64,000 nt of DNA from positions 1,860,001 through 1,924,000 of the forward strand of contig CP021423.1 of the NCBI GenBank assembly GCA_002162075.1, in the 5' to 3' direction. Source of the stretch: Armatimonadetes bacterium Uphvl-Ar1 (GTDB taxonomy: Bacteria; Armatimonadota; Fimbriimonadia; Fimbriimonadales; Fimbriimonadaceae). Position numbers and translations under genes: made by a program. The notes below the pieces were generated by a model. It had not been told where the DNA came from and did no database searches. It saw only the letters and a program-made list of their open reading frames with translations. Shown piece by piece: positions 1-7,957 of the stretch (its first letter is position 1; the number at the start of each line of letters is the position of its first letter).

Positions 1-168
1 GTCAACAAGATCAACTCGCCACAAGGACAAATCCATACCCTCTCCGTCGCCCGAATCACACCTGATGGAATCGCAAACGGACTGGTGATCAACATCCAAC
101 CGTTAATCGATGCCGGAATCTTGCCTTCAGAAATCACGGTTACCCGCGAAAAAAGTCCCCAAAATTAG
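1..168 (+). CDS. C-terminal fragment of an unidentified protein
   Basis: An open frame runs from the window edge to a TAG at 166-168 and gives 55 residues. The sequence has a pattern of short beta-strand-like stretches (HTLSVARI, GLVINIQPLI, EITVTRE) and no membrane segment. The family cannot be identified from this fragment and the start lies outside the window. Being open across its whole length and ending just before a non-coding gap supports it as the tail of a real gene. Confidence 0.5.
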   Translation, partial: VNKINSPQGQIHTLSVARITPDGIANGLVINIQPLIDAGILPSEITVTREKSPQN

Positions 169-340
169 TGACAAATACCGGCGAATGTGCAGAAATTTAC
201 AACTTCTAGCGATAGAGATTGCGAGATCAACCCGCCTACAATAACAACCGGAAGAAGCATTTCTCCCGGCAAGCACTTAACTCGGATACATTCCGAAGTC
301 TGATAGGCGGCGAGCCCTTGGGCCACGACCGCCACTTTTT

Positions 341-508
341 TTATCTTCCTGTCAATCCCGCGATCAACCCCAAAACCAATCCCGCAACGACCGGCACCGC
401 CGGCACTTGGCAAGTAATTCAGCCAGGGTTACCCGCTTTCATTAGCATCAAATAACCAAATCCCATCGCACCGCCAATCAGAGTCGAAGCAACCAATTTC
501 ATGACCAT
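341..508 (-). CDS. Candidate selenoprotein: small two-helix membrane protein with in-frame TGA (Sec-x-x-Cys)
   Basis: Reading from ATG at 508 gives 29 residues, a TGA at 421-419, then 25 more residues in the same frame to a TAA at 343-341. The part before the TGA contains a hydrophobic helix (LVASTLIGGAMGFGYLML). The part after it contains a second one (VPVVAGLVLGLIAGL), so the frame clearly stays coding through the TGA. If TGA encodes selenocysteine, residue 30 forms a Sec-Ile-Thr-Cys motif (30-33), a redox-type UxxC, in the loop between the helices. A 5-bp hairpin lies 15 nt downstream of the TGA. The pattern of two helices with a Gly-Cys/Ile-Thr loop recalls small DUF6132-type membrane proteins, but that is from memory and weak. 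The alternative is a nonsense mutation. ATG at 502 is another possible start; no strong ribosome site is seen. Confidence 0.55.
391..403 (-). promoter_or_regulatory. SECIS-like hairpin downstream of the TGA at 421-419
   Basis: On the minus strand the bases CCGGC-GGT-GCCGG form a perfect 5-bp stem with a GGU loop, extendable by one G-U pair. The stem starts 15 nt after the TGA and the loop 20 nt after it. Known bacterial SECIS elements have a small apical loop about 16-37 nt past the UGA with a G in one of its first two positions, which this matches. Function as a SECIS is inferred. Confidence 0.5.
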
Positions 509-569
509 GACTCATTAAAGCCGAATCAAGCCATCAAAGTTCCGATCGCGCAAAAATCCGCAATCTTTG

Positions 570-1742
570 TCAAGCATCAAGAAGTGCCGCAATCCCCGGC
601 AGAACTTTTCCTTCCAAAAATTCCAATGAAGCACCACCGCCCGTTGAAACATGGCTCACCCGATCCGCCAAACCAAACTTTTCAATCGCCGCTGCAGAAT
701 CTCCTCCGCCAACAATCGAAATTCCCTGGCACTCCGTCAACCCCAAGGCAACCTCGCGAGTCCCATGAGCAAACGCGTCAAACTCAAAAACTCCCATCGG
801 ACCGTTCCATAAAACGGTTCCCGCTCCCGCCGCAATCTCTCGGAATCGTTGGGCCGTCTCCGGTCCAATATCAAGCCCCATCTGATCGCTTGGAATGGCA
901 TTGCTCGCCACCACCGTCGGCGGGGCATCCGCCGCAAAAGTCGGGGCAACCACAGTATCCATTGGTAAAACAATCTTGCCTGTCTTCATCACTTCGAGGC
1001 AATACTCCATCGAATCCGCATCTAGCAAGGATTGCCCAATCTCCCAACCCTGAGCCTTGTAAAACGTATAAGCCATCCCACCACCAATCACCAGTTGATC
1101 AACCTTGGGCAAAAGCGAATCAATGACCTGAATCTTATCCTTCACTTTCGCACCACCCATGATCGCCACAAAAGGTCGCTTGGGATCCTCGACCGCCTTA
1201 CCCAAAAAGTCAATCTCTTTCTCGATCAAAAAGCCCGCCACCGCCGGAAGCAAATGCGCCACTCCTTCAGTTGAAGCATGCGCGCGGTGTGCGGTGCCAA
1301 ACGCATCGTTGACAAAAACATCAGCTAACCTCGCCAACTGAGCCGCAAATTCCGGATCATTGTCTTCTTCTGCTCCGTGAAAACGGACGTTCTCCAGCAA
1401 AACCGCCTTCCCAGTATCCAAACCAGCAACCGCCGACTCGGCTGCTTCGCCAATACAGTCTTCCGCCAAAACCACGTCAAATCCCAGCAACTCCGAAAGC
1501 CGCTTCGCAACGGGCGCAAGCGAATACTTCATGTTGCGTTCTCCATTTGGTCTCCCCAAATGTGAACACAAAACCACCTTTGCCCCCGCCTCTAAAGCAA
1601 ATTGGATCGTCGGCAAACTTGCCGTGATCCGAATGTCATCCGTGATCCGGTCTCCATCCAGGGGAACATTAAAATCGCAACGCATCAAAACCCGCTTCCC
1701 CGTCAAATCCAAATCACGAATCGTCTTCTTGCTCAGAGCCAT
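570..1742 (-). CDS. pgk: Phosphoglycerate kinase
   Basis: A 390-residue cytosolic glycolytic enzyme that transfers phosphate between 1,3-bisphosphoglycerate and ADP. The family signature RCDFNVPL lies near residues 21-28, followed by SHLGRP (about 60), ENVRF (about 116), the HRAHAS segment (about 153), the nucleotide-site GGAKVKDKI (about 196) and GGGDSAAA (about 346). Length matches the usual 390-400. It has no close co-directional partner: the pseudouridine synthase gene ends 41 bp upstream. No truncation or oddity is seen. Confidence 0.97.
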   Translation of the reverse strand: MALSKKTIRDLDLTGKRVLMRCDFNVPLDGDRITDDIRITASLPTIQFALEAGAKVVLCSHLGRPNGERNMKYSLAPVAKRLSELLGFDVVLAEDCIGEAAESAVAGLDTGKAVLLENVRFHGAEEDNDPEFAAQLARLADVFVNDAFGTAHRAHASTEGVAHLLPAVAGFLIEKEIDFLGKAVEDPKRPFVAIMGGAKVKDKIQVIDSLLPKVDQLVIGGGMAYTFYKAQGWEIGQSLLDADSMEYCLEVMKTGKIVLPMDTVVAPTFAADAPPTVVASNAIPSDQMGLDIGPETAQRFREIAAGAGTVLWNGPMGVFEFDAFAHGTREVALGLTECQGISIVGGGDSAAAIEKFGLADRVSHVSTGGGASLEFLEGKVLPGIAALLDA

Positions 1743-1783
1743 TCGACCATTCTACATCCCCAAACAATCCTTAACCCGTCGCG

Positions 1784-2527
1784 CTACGAAAGTCCAACAC
1801 TCGCCCGGAGCTTCTCGTGATCTTTCTTACCGATCAGCCGCATTTCCCCCTGCTCCATACCTTTAACTCGGAAATTCCCGATCCGAACCCGTCGAAGTGA
1901 AATCACCGGGTGCCCCACCATCTCCGCCATCTTACGAATCTGCCGGTTCCGCCCTTCGTGCAAGATAATCCTCAATCTCGCCTGGTTCTCACTTTTCACC
2001 GGACCAATAAACTCCCAATGCGCAGGTGCGGTTTTCTCCCCATCGATAACCACGCCTCGCCGCAACCGCGCCAGGGTCTTCTCCGTCGGAATCCCGGCCA
2101 CCACCGCAACATACTCCTTCTCAATACCAAACCGGGGGTGGGTCAAGCGGTGCGCCAAATCGCCATCATTGGTCAAAAAAATAAGCCCCTCAGTATTCAT
2201 GTCCAGTCGCCCCACTGGCTTCACTCCACTTGCCGATTCCGGCACCTGATCGCCCACACTTGGCCGATTCCGGTCGTCTTCCATTGTCGTCACAACTCCA
2301 AGCGGTTTGTTGTAAAGATAAAGTCTCAAATCCGGCGGTCGAATCGGATTCCCGTCAAACTCCACCCGATCACCCGGCCCCACTTTCACCCCCTGCTCAA
2401 TCACAATTTCCCCGTTCACGCTCACTTTCCCCTGAGCAATCAATTCCTCCGCTTTCCGACGACTCGCAATCCCACACTGCGCCAAAAATCGGTGCAATCG
2501 CACCTTTTCGCTCTGCTCTTCCGCCAT
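1784..2527 (-). CDS. RluB/RsuA-family pseudouridine synthase
   Basis: Isomerises a uridine in rRNA to pseudouridine. An N-terminal S4 RNA-binding domain (LHRFLAQCGIASRRKAEELI, about 11-30) precedes the catalytic domain, where VGRLDMNTEGL carries the catalytic Asp and RIILHEGRNRQIRKM is the family's C-terminal signature. The start at 2527 is chosen over an upstream in-frame ATG because GGGGGAGAG sits just before it and the S4 domain then begins close to the N terminus. That gives 247 residues, normal for RluB/RsuA types. The exact target uridine cannot be told from sequence. Confidence 0.9.
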   Translation of the reverse strand: MAEEQSEKVRLHRFLAQCGIASRRKAEELIAQGKVSVNGEIVIEQGVKVGPGDRVEFDGNPIRPPDLRLYLYNKPLGVVTTMEDDRNRPSVGDQVPESASGVKPVGRLDMNTEGLIFLTNDGDLAHRLTHPRFGIEKEYVAVVAGIPTEKTLARLRRGVVIDGEKTAPAHWEFIGPVKSENQARLRIILHEGRNRQIRKMAEMVGHPVISLRRVRIGNFRVKGMEQGEMRLIGKKDHEKLRASVGLS

Positions 2528-2617
2528 AAAACTCTCCCCCAATTGTAGCCCCGATTTCCAAACCACCTCATCCACCAATTGTCATTCCGGTCGTGACCCG
2601 AGGTCTACGCCCAGATA

Positions 2618-2659
2618 CCCCCCTCCTAGGGAGAAGTGAGCCGGGGGGTGAAGGTCATA
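2618..2659. repeat. Degenerate copy of the dispersed C-rich/G-rich palindromic repeat
   Basis: A C-run with CTCC, a short AGGGAG arm, then a GGGGGGTGAAGGTC tail. The layout matches the better-conserved copies at 10827, 13906 and 17062 but the stem is imperfect. It lies in the roughly 300-bp gap between rluB and the next gene, where no coding sequence is seen. Confidence 0.45.
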
Positions 2660-2741
2660 GTCCTTGTCACAACCCACTCGTCCGCAAAATACCTCTCAAC
2701 TGATAAATTGAAATGAGTGAATGCGTAGCTCAAAAGGGTAT

Positions 2742-2785
2742 CCCCTCCCCAAAGTTTGGGGAGGGGCTTGGGGTGGGGTTGATGG
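2742..2785. repeat. Dispersed palindromic repeat copy
   Basis: CCCCTCCCCAAA at 2742-2753 pairs perfectly with TTTGGGGAGGGG at 2755-2766, followed by a CTTGGGGTGGGG tail. The palindrome plus G-rich tail has the same architecture as the copies at 10827, 13906, 17062 and 53881. It is intergenic, shows no coding potential, and could also fold as a transcript hairpin. Confidence 0.6.
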
Positions 2786-2835
2786 GCTCAGATCACCGTC
2801 AAGCATTACCGCACATCATAGTGGAGAACAATGGT

Positions 2836-3210
2836 TTACCGCACCTCTGGCGATTGAATTTCTCCAAATTTTAATCGTTCTGTATTACTACGAAAAATCT
2901 CGACCATCACACAGAATCCAATACCCGCACTTATCAAATCTCCGGTTGAGTGCCAAACCAACAATGCAAGCCCGATAGCACCGCTCAAAATCACAATACA
3001 AAGCAAAACGAACCCTATTTTGGTTCGGATTGCCTGGGCTACAACTTTGGGAAATATCAAACAACCAAATGCGAACGCAATGAATCCGAGATAAAACTGC
3101 CAACCAACCCGTGAAATCGCCAGCGAGATGACACCAACAACGACCCATAGAGCAAAAAACCATCTGTTCCAATCCCAAGGCTCGCATATCCAAACACCTT
3201 TCTTATTCAT
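2836..3210 (-). CDS. Hypothetical four-helix membrane protein
   Basis: A 124-residue protein with a short polar N terminus (MNKKGVWICEPWDWNR) followed by about four hydrophobic segments: FFALWVVVGVISLAI, FYLGFIAFAFGCLIF, IGFVLLCIVILSGAIGLALLV, and a weaker ISAGIGFCVMVEIF. The C-terminal tail is polar. No family is recognised. It stands alone between the repeat-bearing gap and the carboxypeptidase gene, transcribed in the same direction as its neighbours. The clear alternation of helices and loops makes it a likely real gene. Confidence 0.6.
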   Translation of the reverse strand: MNKKGVWICEPWDWNRWFFALWVVVGVISLAISRVGWQFYLGFIAFAFGCLIFPKVVAQAIRTKIGFVLLCIVILSGAIGLALLVWHSTGDLISAGIGFCVMVEIFRSNTERLKFGEIQSPEVR

Positions 3211-3239
3211 AGGAACCGCTAGTTTAACCCAAGCAGCCG

Positions 3240-4400
3240 CTACCCAACCCCAAACCGCTCATAACTCCGACGCCGATACCAATAAAACCCAGACGCCAGC
3301 AAAACGAGAACAATTGCCACCGGATTCCCCAAGAACTCTTGCAAATCAAACGACCTCTCAACCGAATTCTCCGCTACCAAATCCACCGGAAACTCCGTTC
3401 CATCCGGCAAAACCAAACGCCCTGTCCCTATGCCCTGACCCACCTCAATCGGGGCCGTAACCGCCAAACCCCCAACATCCAACCGCGCCCCCGCCGAATC
3501 GTCTGCCGATGCCAGAGCCCGAACGGGTTCTCGCATCCGAACTTTTAATTCCTGATCATCCTTCGCCTTTGCTACAGAAATCTCTGTCGAAGCCGAAAGC
3601 TCCCGCTCGGCAAAGCTCTTCTCCGCCCAATTCGCCAACGCCGATTCATCCGCCGCCCAATCCCAGCTATTCAAAACCACAGTAACCACATCCCCAATCC
3701 CCGTCTGCCAATAACCCACAAAGCAAAGCCCCGCCGGATTCGTATATCCCGTCTTGAACCCCTTGATGCGCGGATCCTCTTTCAATAGCTTATTCTTTGT
3801 TTCCAAAAGTGTGTCTTTTTGGTTCAAGCTTCGCTGAATCGTGTATTTCTGAGTCGAAGTAATCGCTACCAATTCGGCATTTTCTCGCGCATAAGATGCA
3901 AGCTTGGCCATATCGCGCGCGGTCGTCTTGTGCCAATCGTTATTCAAACCATGAGGCGTCACCCACTGCGAATTTGTCATTCCGAGCTTTGCTGAATAGT
4001 CATTCATCTTGCGCGCAAAGCCATCCTCACTCCCTCCCAATTTCCGAGCAATCGCGTAACCAACGTCATTAGCACTGCGGAGCATCAATGCATATGCCGC
4101 CCCCTCCGCACTAATCTGCTCACCCGGCATCAAATGCAAAGAACTTCCCCGCACGGACTTCACATCCTCGGGCGCAACAATCACCTCGTTCGGATTCGTT
4201 TCCTCCAGCAAGATCAAAGTTGTTAACAGCTTGGTCGTACTCGCCGGATACATCGGACGGTCAACATTCCGCCCCCATAACACCCGACCGGATTCTGCGT
4301 GAACCGCAATCGCCGCTTCCGCCGTTACGACCGGCATCGCCGACTGCCCGACAAAAGTCGAACTCTTCGCCAGCCATGCCAAGATCAGAACGGACGTCAT
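3240..4400 (-). CDS. D-alanyl-D-alanine carboxypeptidase (peptidase S11, DacF/PBP5-like)
   Basis: A 386-residue envelope enzyme that removes the terminal D-Ala from peptidoglycan pentapeptides. A signal peptide at the N terminus leads into the serine-peptidase domain. The three active-site motifs are complete: STTK (Ser54, Lys57), SAN (Ser109-Asn111) and KTG (Lys216-Gly218). A PBP5-like C-terminal beta domain is followed by a hydrophobic segment (PVAIVLVLLASGFYWY) and an Arg-rich tail, so the protein is probably anchored in the inner membrane facing the periplasm. Its start overlaps the scpB stop by 4 bp (4397-4400), implying co-translation with scpAB. Confidence 0.93.
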   Translation of the reverse strand: MTSVLILAWLAKSSTFVGQSAMPVVTAEAAIAVHAESGRVLWGRNVDRPMYPASTTKLLTTLILLEETNPNEVIVAPEDVKSVRGSSLHLMPGEQISAEGAAYALMLRSANDVGYAIARKLGGSEDGFARKMNDYSAKLGMTNSQWVTPHGLNNDWHKTTARDMAKLASYARENAELVAITSTQKYTIQRSLNQKDTLLETKNKLLKEDPRIKGFKTGYTNPAGLCFVGYWQTGIGDVVTVVLNSWDWAADESALANWAEKSFAERELSASTEISVAKAKDDQELKVRMREPVRALASADDSAGARLDVGGLAVTAPIEVGQGIGTGRLVLPDGTEFPVDLVAENSVERSFDLQEFLGNPVAIVLVLLASGFYWYRRRSYERFGVG

Positions 4401-4993
4401 GCCAGGCGGGGCCCGTCCTCACCATCACTACCCTCATCCAAAAGTGAGGGTTGTTCGGGCGGAACATCGCGACCAATTTGCTCCGGCAACAACTGGGATT
4501 CAAAGTTCAAGACGGGCAACTCTTCCAAACTCTGTAAATTGAATGCGTGCAAGAATTGCTGCGTTGTCCCATACAAAACCGGACGCCCCGGCGTAGATTT
4601 ACGCCCAATCTCACAAACCAATCGCCGCTCAACGAGCTGACGCACTCCATAGCCACTATCCACCCCCCGCACCTCTTCTAATTCCCCCAAAGTAATGGGC
4701 TGTTTATATGCAACCACGGCCAAAACTTCCATCAAACTCCGCGACAACTTACTCCCCTGCGGCTGAGTAAATCGCGCCACCGCTTCCGCAAATTCTGGCT
4801 TGGTGCAGAGCTGGTATCCCCCCGCAATTCGCACCAATTGCAACGCCGAAGTGTGCTGCAACTTGCCCCCCAATTTCTCCAACCCCTCTTCCACTTCAAA
4901 AATAGGCACGCTCAGAGCCTTGGCCAATTCTTCAGGGGTCGCCGGAGAATCTGCCACGAAAAGCAACGCTTCCAAAGCCTGGACAATTCTCAT
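4397..4993 (-). CDS. scpB: Segregation and condensation protein B
   Basis: A 198-residue partner of SMC and ScpA in chromosome condensation. The order is typical: an N-terminal winged helix beginning MRIVQALEALLFVADSPAT, then a second winged helix containing LSRSLMEVLAVVAYKQPIT, RGVDSGYGVRQLVERRLV and the conserved GRPVLYGTTQQFL near residues 155-167. The C-terminal tail is acidic. It overlaps scpA by 4 bp (4990-4993) and the carboxypeptidase gene by 4 bp. Confidence 0.95.
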   Translation of the reverse strand: MRIVQALEALLFVADSPATPEELAKALSVPIFEVEEGLEKLGGKLQHTSALQLVRIAGGYQLCTKPEFAEAVARFTQPQGSKLSRSLMEVLAVVAYKQPITLGELEEVRGVDSGYGVRQLVERRLVCEIGRKSTPGRPVLYGTTQQFLHAFNLQSLEELPVLNFESQLLPEQIGRDVPPEQPSLLDEGSDGEDGPRLA

Positions 4994-5817
4994 TCTGCTG
5001 GCTCAAACGGCACATATTTTCCAAATTTCACTGTCCCGTCCTCCATAACCACCCGCGCTTGGGCCAACCGAATCAGCTCCAACAACGCCAAGAACCACCA
5101 GACTACCTCGGACCGCGTGAACTCAACATCAATCAATTCATCAAGCTCCAAAGCTTGATCCCTCAAAGCCCTCAACACCACAACCATCTGCTCACTCAAG
5201 CTCCGCCGGGGCCGATCCAAACGCTCAACTGTATCGGGCTTTGCCCGCGCCAATACACGCTCCAAAGCCCGCGCCAGGTCAAACGTCGTGACACTTGTCG
5301 CCTCAAACGGCATTTCATAGAGCGAACTCGCTTCTCCTGTCCGGAAGAACAAATGCTCCCGCTCATCCTTCAGATCGAGCAACGAGTCAATCGCGGGCAA
5401 AAATTCCTGAACATAAGGCTCAACCTCATCCAGAATATCGTGATCTTCTGGCTCCTCTTCCGCTTGTTCAACCGGGAGCAACATCCAAGCCTTCCGTTCT
5501 AAAAGCCAACACAGAGCCGAAACCGCTACCGCATGAGATTCCAAATGCGGCTCCTGAGTTTCCAAAAGATAACGCAGATAAGTCTCGCAAACTGCCCCCA
5601 AAGGCACACCGAGAAGATCAACTTTGTGATCCCGCACCATGATGAAGAGTGCCGTCAATGGCCCGCTAAACCCCGGCGTTTCCAAGTGGATCGCTGGCGG
5701 CTCAATCACCCCAAATACCGCGGCAATCTGCTGCGGGTTCGGCTGGACAAGGGCACTCATTGTCGTACCGCTTCCAGACGCAATCACTCCCAATTCAGCA
5801 TCAGAACTTTTCCCCAT
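4990..5817 (-). CDS. scpA: Segregation and condensation protein A
   Basis: The kleisin subunit that bridges SMC heads, about 275 residues from ATG 5817. The family start of domain HLETPGFSGPLTALFIMVRDHKVDL falls at about 45-70, with helical and acidic linker regions after it, and a C-terminal winged helix (VVWWFLALLELIRLAQARVV) near 240-260. A second in-frame ATG at 5760 has a better ribosome site (GGAAGCGG) and would remove 19 low-complexity residues, so the true start is uncertain. It precedes scpB with a 4-bp overlap, the standard scpAB arrangement. Confidence 0.93.
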   Translation of the reverse strand: MGKSSDAELGVIASGSGTTMSALVQPNPQQIAAVFGVIEPPAIHLETPGFSGPLTALFIMVRDHKVDLLGVPLGAVCETYLRYLLETQEPHLESHAVAVSALCWLLERKAWMLLPVEQAEEEPEDHDILDEVEPYVQEFLPAIDSLLDLKDEREHLFFRTGEASSLYEMPFEATSVTTFDLARALERVLARAKPDTVERLDRPRRSLSEQMVVVLRALRDQALELDELIDVEFTRSEVVWWFLALLELIRLAQARVVMEDGTVKFGKYVPFEPAE

Positions 5818-5832
5818 GCCTTCAGCACCAAA

Positions 5833-6381
5833 TCATGCCCAGCTCATCAACCTCGTCCCCATCCTGACCAAATCCCCGTGCCTCCCCCGGAGGTACCGCA
5901 TTCCCGCCCAAGCACAAAGACAAGAATCAATGAAATCCTTGTACCCCGCCCGCTCAACTTGTCCCCCTTTCAACAACTTCAGTGGCAAAACTAGCTCACA
6001 GTCCCCCAACTCACTACTCACGATTGTGGGAAAAGTCTCGATCATTTGAACCTGTGGGCTCAACTTTTCCAGACTTTTCCACAGCTTCTCCCCATTAAAC
6101 ATCCACTCATCCGGCTCCATCGGCCTCCGCCTCGTCCACTGAACCTTAAACCCTGCTTGATTGATCTGCCGCTCTGCCAAACGGGTTCGAGGCCCACCAA
6201 TCTGCGCTCGGGGCGGACAATCAATTGCGACCAACTTCAACGCTTCAAACTCCCTCATATAATCCACAATCCCCTCTGAAGTATGAAAATTTCGCAAGTC
6301 AACAAACCCCTCAGCAAGATCGAGCACCGAAACGTGAAACCCTTTCTTCACTCCTCCAACATCAATGCCAACAATCACCAC
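5833..6381 (-). CDS. DUF429 family protein (RNase H-fold predicted nuclease)
   Basis: A 182-residue protein beginning with the nucleotide-fold motif IVGIDVGGVKKGFH, with a second acidic motif VAIDCPPRAQIGG near 50-63 and the DUF429-typical CAWAGMRYLRGR near the C terminus. DUF429 proteins are predicted RNase H-like enzymes; the substrate is unknown. The start is GTG at 6381-6379, sharing one base with the TAG of the upstream YCII gene, so translation is probably coupled. It sits immediately upstream of scpA. Confidence 0.75.
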   Translation of the reverse strand: MVIVGIDVGGVKKGFHVSVLDLAEGFVDLRNFHTSEGIVDYMREFEALKLVAIDCPPRAQIGGPRTRLAERQINQAGFKVQWTRRRPMEPDEWMFNGEKLWKSLEKLSPQVQMIETFPTIVSSELGDCELVLPLKLLKGGQVERAGYKDFIDSCLCAWAGMRYLRGRHGDLVRMGTRLMSWA

Positions 6382-7073
6382 TATTGCGCCAATTTCTTAA
6401 ACAAACCCTCACCCATCCAAACCGTTTTCATCTCCATCACAAAATAGCCCGACTTCAACAGCGGATCCTTTTCATTCATGGACTTGATCTTCTCCTGGTC
6501 ATCCGTCAAGAACAAATAGAATCCACGACCTAATTCGTTCTTCGTCCCTGCCGGTCCCACTAATCCCGCTTCACCGGAACGCATCAAATCCAAATTGTGG
6601 TTGATATGCACCGCCATCGCCTTGTTCAATTCCTCTCCTTTTAACGTCTCAACCCCCGGCCCAGATTTCACCCACCCCAAGGTTCCCTTCATCATCCCCG
6701 TCTTGTCTTCCCACTCATAAGTGAACAAACCCTTCGGCACCATCCAATCGTAAAGTTCAAGCTTGAGCAACCCATGTTTAACAAAGGGGTCAGACTCAAA
6801 CTCCGCTGCCACTTTGTCCTTAGGCATCTGCAAAATCACAATGCCCCGAAACTCACCCCCGTCCGCAAAGGGTCCGGCACACGGTGCTTTGCGCTCGTTG
6901 AACAACCGCCCGAGGTTATCCAGGTGCCCTTGTTGCATCTCATTCACCGCTTCCTGAGAAATCCCCTCCGGCCGAATCCCACTTTTGAAAATCAAGAGGG
7001 TCACCGTTTCCATCGGCGGCAGTTTCAATTCTTGCGGCACGCTCATCATTAATCCAACCAACGCCGGAACCAT
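6381..7073 (-). CDS. Tandem YCII-domain protein
   Basis: A 230-residue soluble protein with two YCII-like domains. The first (about 25-115) has HLDNLGRLFNERKAPCAGPF and DPFVKHGLLKLELYDW. The second (about 135-225) has INHNLDLMRSGEAGLVGPAG and DPLLKSGYFVMEMKTVWMG. YCII domains are ferredoxin-like, often dimeric, with a His/Asp pair proposed as catalytic. The His is kept in both domains but the substrate is unknown. ATG 7073 is used; the in-frame ATGs at 7049 and 7046 are possible. It is the first gene of a run with DUF429, scpA, scpB and the carboxypeptidase. Confidence 0.7.
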   Translation of the reverse strand: MVPALVGLMMSVPQELKLPPMETVTLLIFKSGIRPEGISQEAVNEMQQGHLDNLGRLFNERKAPCAGPFADGGEFRGIVILQMPKDKVAAEFESDPFVKHGLLKLELYDWMVPKGLFTYEWEDKTGMMKGTLGWVKSGPGVETLKGEELNKAMAVHINHNLDLMRSGEAGLVGPAGTKNELGRGFYLFLTDDQEKIKSMNEKDPLLKSGYFVMEMKTVWMGEGLFKKLAQ

Positions 7074-7161
7074 TTGCCCATTATATTGGATAAGTTACAT
7101 CAAAAGTTCCCAGCCTGTATCAAAGCGGAAACCGATCAAACAATTTGAGAGTGTGATAAAT

Positions 7162-7815
7162 ATGGCAAGAATTCGCTACCGCGATTTCGGGGTATTCCTG
7201 GCATTGGTGTTAATCGGCGGATGCAATAACGTAACCCAGTCACCCATTACCCAGAAAACCCAACCCGCCCAAGCTGCAGCCCAAAACCCAATCGTTCGAG
7301 CCGCCCGTGCCCAACTCGAAAAACCCGCCCAATACTCCGGCGCATACTACAAGATCGACTACCCGATGGGAGATGTCCCAGCGAATCGAGGCGCATGCAC
7401 AGATGTCATCATTCGCGCCCTCCGACCCGTCGGAATTGACCTCCAAAAAGCTGTTCAGGAGGATGCAAAAGTGCGCATGTACCCCCGAATGCTCATCCCC
7501 GACCGAAACATTGATCACCGCCGCTGCCCCAATCTAATCCATTACTTCAGCAACCACGCCGAATCCATTCCCTCCAAGACAAAGGAGCAATCCACCAAAA
7601 ACATCAAACCCGGCGATATCATCTTTTGGAAGCTCCCCGGCAACAAAGACCATGTCGGAATCGCATCTGACGCCTCGTCACCAAAAGGCCACCCCTTGAT
7701 CATCCACAACATCGGCCCCCATGTTAAAGAAGAAGACGTCCTCTTCCGCTGGCCCATCGTCGCCCACTTCCGCATTGAACCCTTAATTCATCACGGCACA
7801 AACAGCTCACGTTAG
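7162..7815 (+). CDS. DUF1287 lipoprotein (NlpC/P60-like fold)
   Basis: A 217-residue protein with a lipoprotein signal (FLALVLIGGC, Cys about residue 23), so probably attached to the outer or inner membrane. The mature part matches DUF1287: ARAQLEKPAQYSGAYYKIDY, then GACTDVIIRAL with the likely catalytic Cys, and PGDIIFWKLPGNKDHVGI with the likely catalytic His. DUF1287 proteins are predicted papain-like hydrolases, possibly acting on cell-wall peptides. The ATG at 7162 is chosen because the signal peptide begins there and GAGAG lies upstream. The gene is divergent from the YCII gene. Confidence 0.85.
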   Translation: MARIRYRDFGVFLALVLIGGCNNVTQSPITQKTQPAQAAAQNPIVRAARAQLEKPAQYSGAYYKIDYPMGDVPANRGACTDVIIRALRPVGIDLQKAVQEDAKVRMYPRMLIPDRNIDHRRCPNLIHYFSNHAESIPSKTKEQSTKNIKPGDIIFWKLPGNKDHVGIASDASSPKGHPLIIHNIGPHVKEEDVLFRWPIVAHFRIEPLIHHGTNSSR

Positions 7816-7872
7816 CATCGAACTTTCACTTTGCCTTGATCACTCCGCAATGAAAAACGGAGAGATCCAAGA

Positions 7873-7898
7873 CCTCCCCGGGCATGAACCAGGGGAGG
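7873..7898. repeat. Short inverted repeat between convergent genes
   Basis: CCTCCCC (7873-7879) pairs with GGGGAGG (7892-7898). It lies in the 142-bp gap between the DUF1287 gene and thiolase, which converge, so it may act as a terminator for either. No T-run follows immediately. It may be a reduced relative of the C/G-rich repeat family. Confidence 0.4.
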
Positions 7899-7957
7899 GG
7901 TTAACGCCAACTACAGTCCAGTAATCCTGTATTAGTCTTTTCAAAAAGAACCCGGAA

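Noticed and set aside
165-455. Open frames on both strands in the first gap
   Set aside because: Their translations are not protein-like; the coherent frame here is the minus-strand TGA-containing one.
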